Below are positions 40,276 to 60,446 of a DNA stretch of 64,000 nt, in pieces. The first letter of the stretch is position 1. Each line of letters begins with the position of its first letter. This DNA is from Aptenodytes patagonicus (lineage: Eukaryota > Chordata > Aves > Sphenisciformes > Spheniscidae). The DNA lies in contig NC_134949.1 in assembly GCF_965638725.1 (NCBI RefSeq), positions 81,374,017 to 81,438,016 of the forward strand, read 5' to 3'. The translations under genes were made by a program, and so were the position numbers. The notes below the pieces were generated by a model. It did not search any database. It was not told the DNA's origin and saw nothing but the letters and a program-made list of their open reading frames with translations.

Positions 40276-42249
40276 AATTAGTCTGCAATTCAGCCAAGAC
40301 ACTAAGCACCTCAAGAATATGGCTACGGATCATCAACCGTGATACCTCTTCAGGGGTGGTGTTTTTATTAGCTGTTAGGTAAGTTCTCAAAATAGGCTAG
40401 AAAAGCAAGATGAGTTCCTCAGAGCAGAAAAGAGTGCCCTCTAATGGTTAATCTTTAGGTTTAACGTCTGCGATGTTTTATGAAGCCCTTTTCTTTTAGG
40501 AGATTTGTAAGGTAAGGTCACACAAATGCAAGATGTTGGAACAATTTATTATTTCAAGGAAAACTCCAGTCTTTTTTTACCCTCTTAATTGCTTTATAGG
40601 TAGTAATTAAAAGTAAGAATGGAGGCATATGCTTGGTAACATTTTCATTAAATTACCATTACCCAGAATTTCTCAGAGAAAAATCGATGCCTCTGTCTAT
40701 TCAGAACTATTACTCGTACTCGATTCGATAAGTTTTATGTTTCACTGTGGGAAGCATGTTTCAACGCCTGGAAACGCAGCATGCAGGACACGTGTAAGTC
40801 CCCAGTTTATTTCAGAATCATAGAAATGATTGTGAATGCCCTAGAGCATGATACCACTCTTGAATGAGTAAACTTCAAGGACAAAATCCTTACCTTTCTT
40901 TTTTTTTTAATCTTTAAATCAACTAATCACAATGCAGATAACAGTTTTAATTAGTCCTTGCTCACTTCTCAACTAATGAAATCCCAAGATAGCTGACAGT
41001 GGCTGATTCTACAGTGTATCCTTTTTTAAACAGCCCTTGTCAGTAATTTAGTTAGTGAATTTCTGGTTTATTAGAAACACGGTGATCTTTGCATCAAAGC
41101 TATAGGACTCGGAGGGAGTGGCTGAAGTGGAAACAGAGTGCCAAATTCTGCCCCCTGCCCCGCTATCAACGCAGCAGCACTAAGTACAGGGTGTGCTGTA
41201 ACCACCCATGCCTCCACAAAAGGTACCTGAAATACAGGCACAGGACAGCAAAAAGCTTGGCACACGTTAGGCCGTTAGCTAAAGTGTCTCCCATTGATTT
41301 CATTGCCTGTTAGGGCAGGGATGATTGTGGGTCCTTAAGCTTGCACTGGCTCTGTATAGAAAGGTTTCCGTGGCTTATGGCCTGTAACTCGTTCTCCATG
41401 TGGTGAGGCGATGGAAGAGGCAATTATATATGGTTGAAGTCTCATTCACTGCTTTTCCATCTCCATTAGTTCTTTGAATAACTTCCTTACAGTGTGGACC
41501 TTGATAAAGACTCTTCCAGTACAGCTGGCAACTAAATGTGGATGTGACAAAGGAAAACACAGAGAAAGACAGGCCCACTCCCCAAATAGATTTGTTAAAA
41601 GAGTTGTGCCTGCTATAAAGATATTATTGAAGGATGATCATATTCCATTTTGGAATAATTAGATTATATTTTCTCCTCTCAAGAAAAAAATAGTGATTAG
41701 AGTGAGGCTATCCAATCCATTCCTCATCCTTCCTTCTTCCACCCCCTCCCCAGTCAAACCCACAAAGACAGTATTTGGTCACATGGATCTTTGAATAAAA
41801 GACAGGGAATTGTGTCTGAATAGCCCTGACTCATAAAGCTCCTTCTAATGCCTTTTTCAGTGTCGGAGCTTTGCAGTTAATGCAACTCCTACTAATTTTT
41901 TTCCTTACTACAATTGTGAAAAATCTAATACCTTTAGAATGATCTGAAAAGAGCTTACACAGAACAAAATCCCTGTTTAATCTTGGCATATTAAGAAATC
42001 TTTTCTTTGAACAATACATTTAAAATGCTATTTTCCCCAAACACTTTTTTTTTTTTTTTAAGATAAGTAAAGCTCTAAGTGTTGAAAGAAATGATGACTT
42101 AGAGTCCTACCTTCATTTGTGGTTTAGGAATCCTGGTACTTTAACTGGAGGAAAAATTAGTGAGGATATGTGCATCCTATGGTACACTGTGGCGGTAAAT
42201 CATGAATTCAGTATATCAAAAGGTGTTCCAGTCACCATGTTAAAAAAAG

Positions 42250-42580
42250 CCTGTCAAGGTCCTTCTGGATGGCATCCCGACCCTCAAGCGTATCAACTGC
42301 ACCACTCACCTTGTTGTCACCCACAAACTTGCTGAGGGTGCACTCGGTCCCACTGTGTACGTCATTAATGAAGATATTGAACAGTATCGGTCCAAATATG
42401 GACCCCTGAGGGACACCACTTTTTACTGATCTCCATTTGGACATTTAGCCATTCACTGCAACTCTCTGGATTCAGCCATCCAGCAAATTCCTCATCCATC
42501 AAATAGTCCATCCATCAAACCCTTATCTCTCCAATTAAGCAACAAGGACATTCTGCACATTCTATAGCTTTTACAAAACA
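42250..42580 (-). mobile_element. CR1 LINE copy 4, internal RT fragment
   Basis: The minus strand encodes [40 protein letters not shown] in pieces (42232-42444), matching the RT palm. The catalytic motif has decayed (FVGDNKV in place of FADDTKL). It lacks the usual CR1 3' end (no CATAGAATC terminus) as well as the 5' end, so it is an internal remnant. Both boundaries are approximate. Confidence 0.88.
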
Positions 42581-43602
42581 GCAAGGTTTGGGCAACCTGC
42601 ACTTGCTCTCACTTTATTTATTTGATTTACCCCACTGAGTCATCACAGTGTACAAGCAGAAGAGCTGTAGCTCTTGGTCTCTTTCAGTGCCCCAGCAGCT
42701 CCCCCAGGTTCTGCACAGAAAGTTTAGAGTATCTGCCAGTTCTTTTTATTATTCTTTCCATTAAATACATGCCATGCTTTAGACTTGCATGAACACAAAA
42801 TGTTTGACGCTCGTGCCTATGGTGTAGCTGGAATACTTGTCATGGCTCTTTGAGACAAATGAAGGACAAAATCTGTTTTTTCTGAGATACTGTTTTTTAT
42901 TTCAAGAGATTCAGAAGGAATCTCTGAAAGGAAGCTTTTTGCTTCATGAGCAAAAAGCACTCAACGTTATGCAGCCCTGGATCCTTGATATATGCATCAC
43001 CCAGTAATTATTTTGCTAGATAGATACCATTTCAAAAGAAAGTTTAGAACATCAAAATTTGATGTAAACAGGAAGATCTGAAAACTAAAGCAAAACGCAA
43101 CCTAGCAAATACAAAGGCAAATTCCCATTTTCTTTCTTTGTGCAAAACCTCCACTCTTGAGCAACGTTGGATAGACCATGAAACGGCTGTGCAGAAAAAG
43201 AAGGTAGAGGATAGATACTGAGTTGTCACAACTGATGGTAATAGGGTAAAACAAATGTAAGTTGAGCTAAGTTAAAGACTGAAACAAGATTTGTTAAATC
43301 TTAGGTCAAAAGTCAAATAAGAAATATGCAAAGTCTTTCCTGGAGAGACCTATCTTGTTTTACCAGGTCCATTATGAGACCTGCAACCAAGGTCGTTTCT
43401 AATTAGGACTTAATCAACATTCAATCAGACGAAAATTAACTAAAGGAAAAAAAATAATCTGGGTCAGTTACAAAGTTATAAACTTTACCCCAAAACCAAG
43501 ACTCATCTTTTGAAGTCACCTTTCAAGCCTACTTTCCTTCTACAGTCTCAGCTGGCACGTAGGTGTCAGCCGGCAGCAGAACAGGTACAAGAACCAGTGT
43601 GT

Positions 43603-43640
43603 CACTTGCCAGCTGACGCACCACTTGCCAGCTGACGCAC
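43603..43640. repeat. 19-bp perfect tandem duplication
   Basis: CACTTGCCAGCTGACGCAC occurs twice head to tail (43603-43621 and 43622-43640) with no mismatch. Confidence 0.95.
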
Positions 43641-44660
43641 GGTGACTTGCTGTTGTGCAAGGCCACGGACCCCAGCTGCTGTATCTGCCCACTTTAACTC
43701 CATCTGGGCTGCTGCCCAGGATAACCTTCTGTGTTCCGAACGCCTGATGTTTTACAAAGTCAGGAGATGCTCCAGACACGAGGAAGTAAGCTGCACTGTA
43801 ACTGCTTGTAGCACGTATGCACTTTATTGGTTGCTCTTTTTGCTATTGCTGGTGTATGCAGACTGAGTTCCTGGAAATCACTTTCATTACCGATTGATGG
43901 GGTAGCCATTGGAGATGTCTGCTGTCACCAGTGATAGCCATTTTTGGTGACCGCAAAACCATCGTGGCACTTGAACTACCCTCAAACTCACCCTTGAGAT
44001 GGCGTCTCCAACGTATTTCTGGGAAAGCTTACACTCTCTCTGCTAGACGTAGCACATGGATAGACTTCAACATTCAGGCCTGTCATTTTTCAAACTCTAC
44101 CATCCTTTACAACGTCCACCTGAATGGGGTATACCCTTGCTTTATGTATTTGTCGGTGTAGGAAAGCCACATGTGTATCTTGTTAGGTTTAGTAGTGAGC
44201 AGCATAGCGCGAGCTGTTCTCATTTGTTTAGAACCATACCTCACAAACAAATTATTTTTTGCCCTTTCTAAAACGGAGTGCTCCGTAAAGGCAATATATA
44301 GCATGTGCCAAATCTGGAGTCTTTCCAGAAATAGTGCCTGAGTTATCACATGGTGGAAAAACATTTGAACTCCTTATTTCGTGCCCTGAAACAAAACAAG
44401 GACAACATTGTCATAGTTAAATAATCAGAAGCAGCTGGGGAAATGGTCTTCAGAGTCTTTCAGAAATTTTACCTCTGGGCTGAGAAGTCCTGTCATCCTA
44501 TAAGGCAATTCTTTTGGAAAGTTATGAGCCACTAAGTGGGAGGACTTGACTTATAGCCATGAACTATGTGCTTGAGGACCTCCCACTGACGCCAATGGGA
44601 GTTGCACGCACAAAGACAGAGCAGCACATGGCCACTGAAGTAAAGGAATCATCTCATTCA

Positions 44661-44752
44661 TAACTTAATTGGAGGATCCAAACTTAATTGGATCCTTACT
44701 CGGAGGATCCAGATAACTTACTTGAAGGATCTAAATCCTTACACAGAAGGAC
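44661..44752. repeat. Degenerate array with ACTTAATTGGA and GGATCC units
   Basis: AACTTAATTGG occurs twice 18 bases apart, and GGATCC or GGATCT occurs four times in about 60 bases with TCCTTAC spacers. It looks like local duplication followed by decay. Confidence 0.65.
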
Positions 44753-47700
44753 TTCAGTAGTGGCAGTGAACTTGGATTTAGGGGAAGGGAAAAAAGGCTC
44801 TTTCATAAAAGCAAACAGAAAAACTTACTCAGAAACTAACTGAACAGCAAGCAAGCCTATAGGAAATCCATGTCATAGCGTGGGTTTTTCTACCATCTTC
44901 TTAGCACAAGAATAAATGTTTGAACTTTGTGCAGATTTTCAGTCTAGGTGTTGTTGAGAAGAGCTGCAAAAGTCACAGTGTCAAAGTCTAAGCACCACTG
45001 ATCACATCCTTCTTTCAGTGTAAGTGGGGGCACAGAGAAAACCTGGTGCTGCTCCTGGTGGCTTTTGAACGTTCAGCTAGAACTCAGCTGCTTCTCTGCT
45101 GTGGCAAGTACCAAAGCACCTTATAAGTACTTATACCTTATATAGCCATCCTTACCATCCTAGCATTTTGAAGGAACACCTTTGTGGTCTTCAGAGTGAC
45201 TGCTCAAATCAGCAAATGTTTCAAAACATGCCTATGGTTTAGCCAGTCTAATCTACAACATCTTGAAGTTGTTCTGGATGTTAACTGCTTGTTAAATTTC
45301 TTTGAGAAAATACAGGCTGCACAAATTATCTGATGACTATTCCTGGGTGTTGTCAGTATGATGGACTTTCCAATTTTCTATTAAAAACAAAGCAAACCAA
45401 AAAGAAGAGGGATCAGAACACCTTGGGCATGGCATATCTAAACTCTTTTGCCACTGAAGACAATGACATTTTATAGGTTGGAAGGAGAGAAGTAACAGAA
45501 CAGAAGTTAATGCACAACCCTCAGTGTTTTTTTCATGAAGTGAGTCAATATACAGGAAACAGTGATCCAGCGTAGTTGTACTGAAACTTAAAAATACATT
45601 TATTCATTGTTTATAATATCTACCAAACACAAAGAGGACAAAGAGCAGCAGTTTTATGCTTTGCACTTTGATATCCTCAAGAAGTGTAGAGACCTAGAAG
45701 AAAAAAGCAAATTTAGACTGTGAGATTAAGAGTGAGCGTAGGCATCCTGAAGATGAAGAAAAATTTTCAATATATACCAATCCTTCGGGGACCTACCCAT
45801 CAAGAGGCTGGTAAAGCATCTGGGAATAGCACATACACTCCTGAAGGGATGTGCAACACTTTTGAACGATGAGGGGATGCAGCTATCCCGTAACTACCAA
45901 TGAACAGGGAAGTAGAGAAGTATATTACCTATATGAGAGAATGAGTAATGCATAGGAAGGGCCCAGCAGTCTAGGCCAATTTCAGGAGTGTGACAGAGCA
46001 CAAAGTGTAGCCCTTCTATATGAAGGGATACTGGGTGGAAACTGTTGATTGCGATAACGGCACTTTAAACTCTATCAGCATGGATGGTGGGATCAAAGTA
46101 GTATCTAATGGTGTCACCAGATTCAAATCCACTAAGATGGTTTTGTAGGAGGAAGGAAAATAAGATTCAGTTTTGAAACTGTCTTCTCATGTAATTATTT
46201 TTTGGTTTTTTGTTTCTGTTGGTTGGCTAGTAATTTACTTGAAAGATTCCTGAGTATAAGCATGTCCTACTCTTACAGGAATTACAATACACTGAAGCAC
46301 TATTTGAAGAGAACATGCCATACTGAGTTTGCAGCCCTCTGAGGCAGGGACTATGCGCTCTTCTCATCCATCTCAAATAGATCTGCAATTTATTTATTTA
46401 TGATTGTTTGCAGTGGTTATAAAACTTGGGCTTTCTATTTGGCTTACTGTACAATACCACAAAACAGTTTTGTTCATGACAGTCTGTATTTACACACCTT
46501 ATGTTTGCTCAGCACTATAAAGCAACAACATGAAAACAAGCAGCTACAGCATTTATTACACTCTCCAGGTGATTAAAGTCAATCAGCTTTTGGCCTCGAG
46601 CCATAACATAACTGGTTACCTTCAGAAAGAGCCACCCCAAGTGCACAGGTTGTCATATCGTGATGGCTTATGATCCAGTGACATGAGTGTGGTGCACAGT
46701 TAAGACCATAGGAGATGTCAATGGAAAAATAGAAGAATGCATAGAAATTTTAGATAAACAGTGTTGAAAAGCATAAAAAACTGTATGGATTTTATACAGG
46801 TACTCTGTCTCACTCCTTTCTGTTTCATGACACAAGAGCATTATCCAGACAAATAAATAAGCTCCAAAAATGCATATAATTAAGCAGCATAGTTGAAAGA
46901 ATTATGATAGAGAATCTCTCTCTCCTGCTCTGTTAACTGGCAATGCCAATACGTGACTAATAATGCAATCTGATTAAACATTATTAAAATGGAGAAGATA
47001 ATATGCTTAGTTTTGTTGTCTTCTACAGCTGTTCACTACCACTATATGATACAGTATAGTGGTATAGTAAGAAGTTTTAAAAGTGTGCGTATATAACCCT
47101 CCACCCAGAACCTTCCAATAAACAAACCCGCTTTCCTATAAAATGTTTTTGCAATGAAATAGCCGTTGATTGGAAAGTTAAAAACCGAGCTAATGAAAAC
47201 AATTTCAAATTGGCATCCTCTAACCTCGTCCATTCTATTTAATAAACTGTTGTTGCCCTCTAGTGTTCAAACACAGCTTGTAAATGCCCCTCCAGAAAGA
47301 TCCAAACTGGTCACCTAATAATTCCCCGTTTGCTCTTAATCCAACAAGACAAATGGATGGGGAAAAAAAAAAAAAGTGTTTCAGTACACCTGCCTAGAAC
47401 CTACTTTTCTTTGCTCAAGCATAAAAAAGGATTTTTAATGTAAGAACATTGTTGTTTGATTCACTCAAAAATTGTGAAAGGCCACTCTGCTCCGTATCCT
47501 CACCAAATTAGTCATGGTACCCATGCACCTCTCTGCTTTACTTCTGCCATTCACCGTGCTTGATATATGTTGCTGTTTGGGTTGCAGGGTGATGTTTCTA
47601 ATGATACCAGCCAAATACATGCCCAGTGCTCTGAACGACCCTGAGATATGTCTGCCTGCCGCCTCTTGAATGTATCTCTACTGTACTGGACCGTATCGAT

Positions 47701-49639
47701 TAATACCAACCATCTCTCCCTCCAACAAATTTGTTATTACGGCAGAAATGCACAGTGAGGATTCAGGGGTTGTTCTCAGCACCTCTCCTGCAATAAGCTG
47801 CCACGATGGCATCGGCAATGTAGAAGGCTTCTCACAAAGTTGTAGCTCTTTTGAGAAGATTACAGTCAACCTCAGATCTGCGCCTGCATTTTTACAGCCC
47901 ACAACTGGGCCTAGTACTTATCATTTTATTAACTCATTTCCCAGAAATGTTATTCCCCTTCGTCATGTTCCTTGACCAGAAACCTCTGAAAATAACTATT
48001 AAAAAAAACCCCAAAAAACCTGAGGTTAAACAAAGTGCAGTCAACAGACAAACTGATGAGATACTTTTCTTTTGTAGTTTTGTTCACTTTTAAGAGGTTA
48101 TCCAGAATGTTTTTCATTTAAGCATTGTCAGACTTAAGCAGTATAGAAGACAGCTGGTTTTGTACCTATAAAGCAATTTGCAGCCCCCATATAGTAAGAA
48201 TTCAACTTCTTGACATAGGGAACACTGACTTTTCTTTGATCTTTGAATAATGGAATTTTCAGAGAATTTTCTGCATGAAGTTATTGTTAGAGCTCTCAGA
48301 AAACTTGCCTCGAGGCCATTTTTGGATCACACCTGCTTCCCACTGCACTGAGCTTGACAGATCTAAGAACCTCTTGGACGTGAGTCACGTTTCGTATTTT
48401 GTAATAGAATTATTTCCTTGTATTCATGAGGCACCCTTCCTTCTCTGTCTTGATGTTTGCTGTTGATTATGCCGCCTGCCACATGGATACTTTGAAATCT
48501 AGTCTTTCATTCTAAAAACAGGTTTAGACTGGGTGTATGTGAAGGGAAATGTCACTAATACGAACTGGAAATTGTGTAGCGAGCAGCAGATGCTCACACG
48601 TGCTCTCACTCATCTCATGTTCCAGAGGCGGGGAAACATATAGAGCAGCTATGCTTATTACCTGTCACATGAAGATGACCCTAGAAGTGAAGAGGGTGTG
48701 CTTTGAGAGCCGGTAAGAGCTCTGTGTGTTCAGGAGGGACAGCGAGTCCTGCACTGTTGCGAGCAGCCTGGTGAGGGAAGTAGGAGAACGCCAGAAACCT
48801 GAAGATAATGCAACCTTATTCATCCTCTCCTGCTGACTGCAGGAAACTTCTTCGAGGTTGGCACCCTCCTACATAGCCACCATTTTCCTTTAAAACTTTC
48901 TTACTTCTCTTCAATCCCTCTAGATGTTCAGCAAATGGAGACCACACCTTTTCTGTGTCTTCTGCCGATAATACAGCTGTCATCTTTGCTAAGCCCCCTC
49001 ACAAGTTTCTGCCTGCTCTGTGATCAGGTGTTGAGTCTCAGCTGTTAGGGATTTAGGTGTATTGGAACAGATTCTCTCTCGTGCATGTGCCAAGTCACTT
49101 GGTCATGATGTTTGTCACAAAAGACCTTGATTGCAGCTTGCTTTACTTTGATATGATAAAAACTCTTTCTCTCTGATACATACCGCAAAAACCCAATGTG
49201 CTACAGGGTGGCGAGCTCTTTGGAAAAGGCAAACTCAAATTTGCAGCACGTGGTTTTAAGGATAGCTTGCGATGTATGCAGAAAAAAGCATTAAAGATAC
49301 ATATATATCCGTAAACTACGTGTAGCTAGGGAAAATTAAGCCAACTATGTTATGTGTACTACAATTTTTACTGTTTGTACCTAAAACCATTTGGACGCAA
49401 AGCTCTACTACTAAATACTCCTTTAAGGCTACAGACAGAGTAAACAGAATTGCTAGACAGTCGTGTCACACTAGGGCATTTGGGTGCAAATAGCATTGAA
49501 AACACTCACACACTGCACAGGTACTCAATTTATTAGGTGTACTTCTATTCCACTGATCTTGTCACAGTACAGATTAAGCTCTTCAAATGTTTTTCCTCCT
49601 TAAATATAAGACCTTCTTAGCTTAACTTGGATTTTAGTG

Positions 49640-49645
49640 TTTATT
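49640..49645 (-). promoter_or_regulatory. MANSC1: Candidate MANSC1 poly(A) signal AATAAA
   Basis: AATAAA on the minus strand about 210 bases after the MANSC1 stop codon. A second AATAAA lies at 49534-49529. Either could end a short 3' UTR; a longer UTR is also possible. Confidence 0.4.
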
Positions 49646-49857
49646 TTCCAGATTTAGTAATAAATCAAAAATGATAGACATTACAGTTCAGCATAGAAAA
49701 AGCAGTTCTCTTCTCCACCAAAGCCATCTGCCACTGTCCCATTAGTGGCCAAAAAAGGAATCCATCCTATTCTGAGATTTCAATATCTACTGTTCCATTT
49801 CAGAGTTGTCCTCTCAAAGATGAGAGCTGCTCCTCACTATCTTATTCCCTCTCCCCA

Positions 49858-55855
<5,998 letters not shown>

Positions 55856-56420
55856 GGTCACTCGGGTGGGGTCTTCGCGGGGCTGGGATGACGCCGGCCT
55901 CGGGGCACCCCTTACCACAGACGTACCGGACCCTCCTCGGCCAGGAACCGGATTTCGCGGCGAGCTTCCCGAAGCGCTGGTAGCCGGGGAAGCCGCCGCC
56001 GAGATGCCTCCTCCTCTGCTCCCGGGGCGAGGACGCGTTTCTGAGGGCACCTTCGGGCCGCCCCCTCCCCGCCGCCCGTCGGCGGGAAAACAGCGGCCGG
56101 GCCGGGCCGGACCGGGCCGGGCTCCGCTCCGCGGCCGGGGCGGGAAAGCAGCGCAGGGGAACGGCGGGCGCCCCGGCCCGCCGGCACGTCCGGGAGGAGG
56201 GGCCGCGGGGGAGGCGGGCCCGGGCTGCCCTCTCTCACTCCCTCACTCCTGCCTGCCCGGCGGGGCTGCGGTGGTGCTCCCGCTCCTCCAGCCGCTCGCC
56301 GGCCCCCGGGGCTCGTCCCGAGCGTCAGGCGCAAAAGAAAACCCACCCGCTGAAACTCCTCGGGTGGAGGCGGCGGTGGTGGCGGTGATGTGGGTTCGCT
56401 CGCAGCCTGACCTGTCTCTT

Positions 56421-59400
56421 CTCCGACTGAGATCCGCTTTTGGAGGCTGTAATGAAAGCGATTAATATGCATATCCTGGGCTAAATGGAGATGTGCATAT
56501 TTCGATGTCTGCGTAAGGGTCTCTCTGCTACCTGAGTAATCCTGTTGAAATCATCGCCAAGCACAGGGTGCTTGCTGAATGGGAGTTGTATGGGCAAGCA
56601 CGTCTACTGGGAGCACGGGCTGGCCTTAGCCATTCTTCCCTCAACAGCCTTAGTGCAATTGCTTGCTTAAGTAATGTTTTTCCTTGGAAATTTTCCATTT
56701 CCTCTTTTTAATTTTTTTTTTCCTTATTATTTTTTGGGCAGTATTTAGGAGTAAAAGTGGCCCAGAGAGTAGGGAGTGCAAGGAATAAAAAGATTGTAAG
56801 ATACGTCACTTCTTTTTCAGGTCTCTCATCCTTAAAGAGAAGGATGAGAATACTGTGAGTACTTAGAATAATGCAGTTGTCTGTAAATAAAAGACATTTT
56901 CTTTTTAGGGGTGGTCCATTACCTGAAGAGATAGCAAAGGGCAGGTTATTTTACACATTGTAATGGTTAGGGTAAATAATGAAAATAGGGAGTCTGGTCG
57001 CGTCTCTGGCAGACATCTGCTGCCTACTTAAAGAAAGAAACTTAATTTGAGGTGAGATTTCTTGCTTCTCTGAGATCCTTCCCTGGAAGGGGCACAGTGC
57101 CGGCAGCAGCAGCGGGGGCACATCCTGCTTCACGCTGCCCTGCTGCCTGCCCTGCGCTGTGCCTAACACCATGGACCCACGCCAAGGGACGGGTGGCTGA
57201 CTTGTTCTTCATGCCCAGTCAGCTCCCGTCGCCTTTGTTAATACAGCTGGGTGTTGGCTTTTATTTGGATGTAAGTGTTGTAAGAGGCTGAGCCCATCAT
57301 CTCATTTCACATCAAATGGCCGATGTGGGGCAATTCCTAATGTTTCGTTGTGATTCTTGAACGCTTGGTGCTTTTTTCTGAAATTTTCAGCTGCACTTGT
57401 TTAAGAAAATGTTTATTTCTAGCCAGGTTTCCCTCTTTTAGTAAACTGGTAAAATTATTTTCAATGTTAAAAGAAAAAGCTGTAAGAGAATGTGAGCATT
57501 TAAGGTGTCACCTATTAACTGTATCACACGGTGATGCACACTATGGGAATGAATACTAAAAGCAAGCACAAATATTACCTGTGCTATGCATTAGGCAAAG
57601 TCCCAGCTGCCACCTGCCTTTGCTTACATAGTGGTGGTAGAAGCAGTCGAGCTGAAAGAAGCTCAAAAAAAAGACTGAAGGTCTGGCTGGGTTGGTCATA
57701 ACTGGAGGGTGAAGAAAATGGTTCTTCAAGCAGGACTGTTAGAATAGTGTTAAGGGTTAGGGGTGTCGGGGTACTGGAATGATAGTGAATGTGGAGACCT
57801 GCACAGAGACTACTGTGGTGAGACAGGCATAGATGATTATGGGAATATGAGAAGGGCTGATGTGATATTAATATGAGCAGGGCAGAAGAGAGAATATGGG
57901 ATTGCTTCTTTCCCCCCTTCCTACCTCTTCTTTGTAGGGTGGGCACCCAGCCTCCCTGGAGAGAGGAGATGCAACTCAGCCAGGCTGATGAGGTACAGGG
58001 AAGCCAAGGCCCATCAAAAGCCATGCAGAAACCACTGCTGCTGGCTAGGAGAGAGCCAGCCTTGCCCAGCGGCTGCTGTGCTCCCCTCCCCACTGAAATG
58101 GGAAGGAAGGGAGGCCAAGAGAGGGGAGGACGGCTGGACCCCATCAGCGTCACGGTGTTAAGTTGCTAAAGGTGTTTTCCTCCCTCTGTAGAGCACCTCT
58201 CTGCTTGGGACCTATCGCCCTACTGGGTGAAACACCTGGGTGCAGATAAGAGGAACTAAAAATATATATATGTAAGTACATTTGTGGGTATTCACACTCA
58301 CAATGCACTCACATATAGTTAAATCCCTTGCTCCCAAACTAGTCATCGTAAACCAGTCTTGGAGGGTCCAGGAGCGTGGTTCCTGACCCACCTGTCTTGG
58401 TGGCAGCAATGAGGCCAAGGGGACTGCCCCCATCTAATCGGGACTGCACACCAATGTGACGCGATGCAGGGGCAGGTGGGTCAGGGCTATTCCTGTGCCG
58501 TGCTACCCCCATGCACAGCTTCTGCCTTAAGCCCCAGCCAGGCCCTTCTGAGGAACTGCAGCTACATATTTAATATACCAGACAGTTTCAAATAATCCGC
58601 TTATGTCAAGCATTGAATATACAGAGTAAGTCATAAAGGAAAAGCAAAACTGGTAAGAAACTATATAAAATATTTGCCAAGGCCCATAAGTTGCTTGGGT
58701 CATGCTAACACAAACATCAGATTTATATATTCTAATGTAGATACGTACAACTGCACACTGTTTTGGGTACATTAATTTAGTTACTGGCTACAGGACATTA
58801 CAGAGGACTTGTGTTATGTCCACATTACAGGCAAAATATTCACTTACACAACTAACACATTAAAATATACCTTTATTTTAATAATGTTTTCAATGATAAA
58901 ATTCCGTGTGGTAGGCACATATGTTGGTTGAAAGGTAAATATAGGTGATATACTGCAAATTCACACTTTCACAATAATAAATGAAAACACTTCAGAGAGG
59001 AGCAAGAAGTCCGTCACACAGAAGTGGAAAGGATGCGAATTGAAGTTAAATGTGCTGATCCAATGGAGCTAATTTTAAAATTTGTCCGAGACTGATGGAT
59101 AATGTCAAATGACATTATGGCAAGCGCTGGTCAGGCTGTAGTCCTACGGACACGATGCACTTTATCTTTAAACACGGCATTTATCTTTAAACACTGCCAG
59201 TCCTTCCTTAAAAGCCACTGAGACTACTCACGGGTGTGACTTCAATCCTGTGTGTTGCAGATTAGGTACTCAAGTTTATAAACCGGATTGTGCCAACAAT
59301 AGTTTGTTCTTCCCCAAAAATAATTACAGTGCTTTCATACTATTTACTTGTTATTTTGGCAGCAATCAAGCAGTTGTTCGGGTAGTTGAAAGAAAGGTCT

Positions 59401-60060
59401 ATTATTATTAGGTTACAAAAGCACACGGTACAGCCTACAGCCGGCGAAAGGTGGTGTTGGATTGGGATTGTCTTCCCATAGCCTTGGTCTCGGTAACAGT
59501 TGTGAGGCATGGTTCCCACGAGATAGGAGCATTATTTTTGTGCTAAACTGAATCTTGGTGGCAATTAGCAAAGGCAGCCAAGAGAAACGACGCTCAGTTC
59601 AGTGCAAAGCTTGTTCGGAAGCTAGCACACACCAGCACTGTTTCATATTTAGACAATTCTTCTGTCAGAGACAATTGCGTGGCTTCTTTGCTGATTTGAC
59701 TGTCAAATAAGAAAATAAGCCTGAAATCTCAAAGTATGTTTCCTTCTCTTTTTCACTTTTTTTTTTTTCCTTAACCTGAGTCACCTGTAAACTTTTGGTC
59801 CGGGCTGCGTTTACCTTGCTCCTGGCACAAGGATAAAGGCAGCCGGTGATGGCCGTTTCCCGCGTGTGACTCACTGCTCGGTGCCCTGCCGTGGACAAGG
59901 GGCTGCAGTTTTGGGGGCTCCCATGTCTGCGAGCCCACCAAGCAAGCCACGGGAGAACAGCGTGGCCCTGCCGGGGGTAGCGTTATTGGGCAGTCTGGGA
60001 CGCAGACCCGGCACTTCGGGGTTTGGCGGGCTTGCCTTAGGACAGAAAAATTAATATCCG
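56421..60060. other. Spacer between divergent MANSC1 and BORCS5
   Basis: About 3.6 kb with no gene or transposon that I recognise. The frames at 57584-58153 (minus) and 57873-58169 (plus) overlap each other and lack domains. The two start codons are 4.6 kb apart. Confidence 0.6.
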
Positions 60061-60446
60061 TAATTAAAAAAAACAGATGAGCGCTGTTTTGCCCCCCCAG
60101 TCCTCCGTGCGCGCTCGCCGCCACTCTGGCGGGGCAGCTTCCAGGAGGGCTGAGGCGAGGGCCGGGCCGGGCCCCGCCGCCGCCCAGGCGCCTGCAGGCC
60201 GCGGGGTGGAGGGGAGAGGCCTCCGGCCTGACGGCCGCCGTCGCCTCAGCTCCCTTCCCTTCCCGGCCGCCTCGGCCTCGGCCTCTAAGCGGAGCCCCGC
60301 CCGCCGCGCCGCGCCGGGCGGGGCCTGCCCGTGACCCGGGCGCAGACGCCGGCCGGTGCAGCCGGAAGCCCCGTCGGCGGGCGGCGGTGGCGGCCGCGGG
60401 AGCGGTGCTGCCCCCCGCGCTGCAGGGGGGGGAGGCTGCCGCCGCC

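Larger units (their letters stand above)
35701..42249. other. Intergenic, LRP6 to MANSC1, part 1
   Basis: No gene found. The sequence has an imperfect palindrome (38274-38337), an AT-rich low-complexity tract (40161-40275) and unnamed AT-rich DNA. The overlapping frames at 37751-38258 have no recognisable domain. Confidence 0.55.
42581..49499. other. Intergenic, LRP6 to MANSC1, part 2
   Basis: No gene supported. It holds a 19-bp tandem duplication (43603-43640) and a GGATCC-containing degenerate array (44661-44752). The frame at 47670-47975 (101 codons) has no known domain, and its opposite strand is also open. Confidence 0.55.

Noticed and set aside
47670..47975. 101-codon plus frame as a possible small gene.
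   Set aside because: No signal peptide, domain or homology that I recognise, and the opposite strand is open across most of it.
55856..56050. 65-residue N-terminal extension of MANSC1.
   Set aside because: The extension would have to start at GTG; the first ATG in frame is at 55855, directly before a signal peptide.
60387..60446. 20-residue N-terminal extension of BORCS5.
   Set aside because: The upstream start would be GTG; the ATG at 60447 has an ideal Kozak context and gives the myristoylation Gly2.
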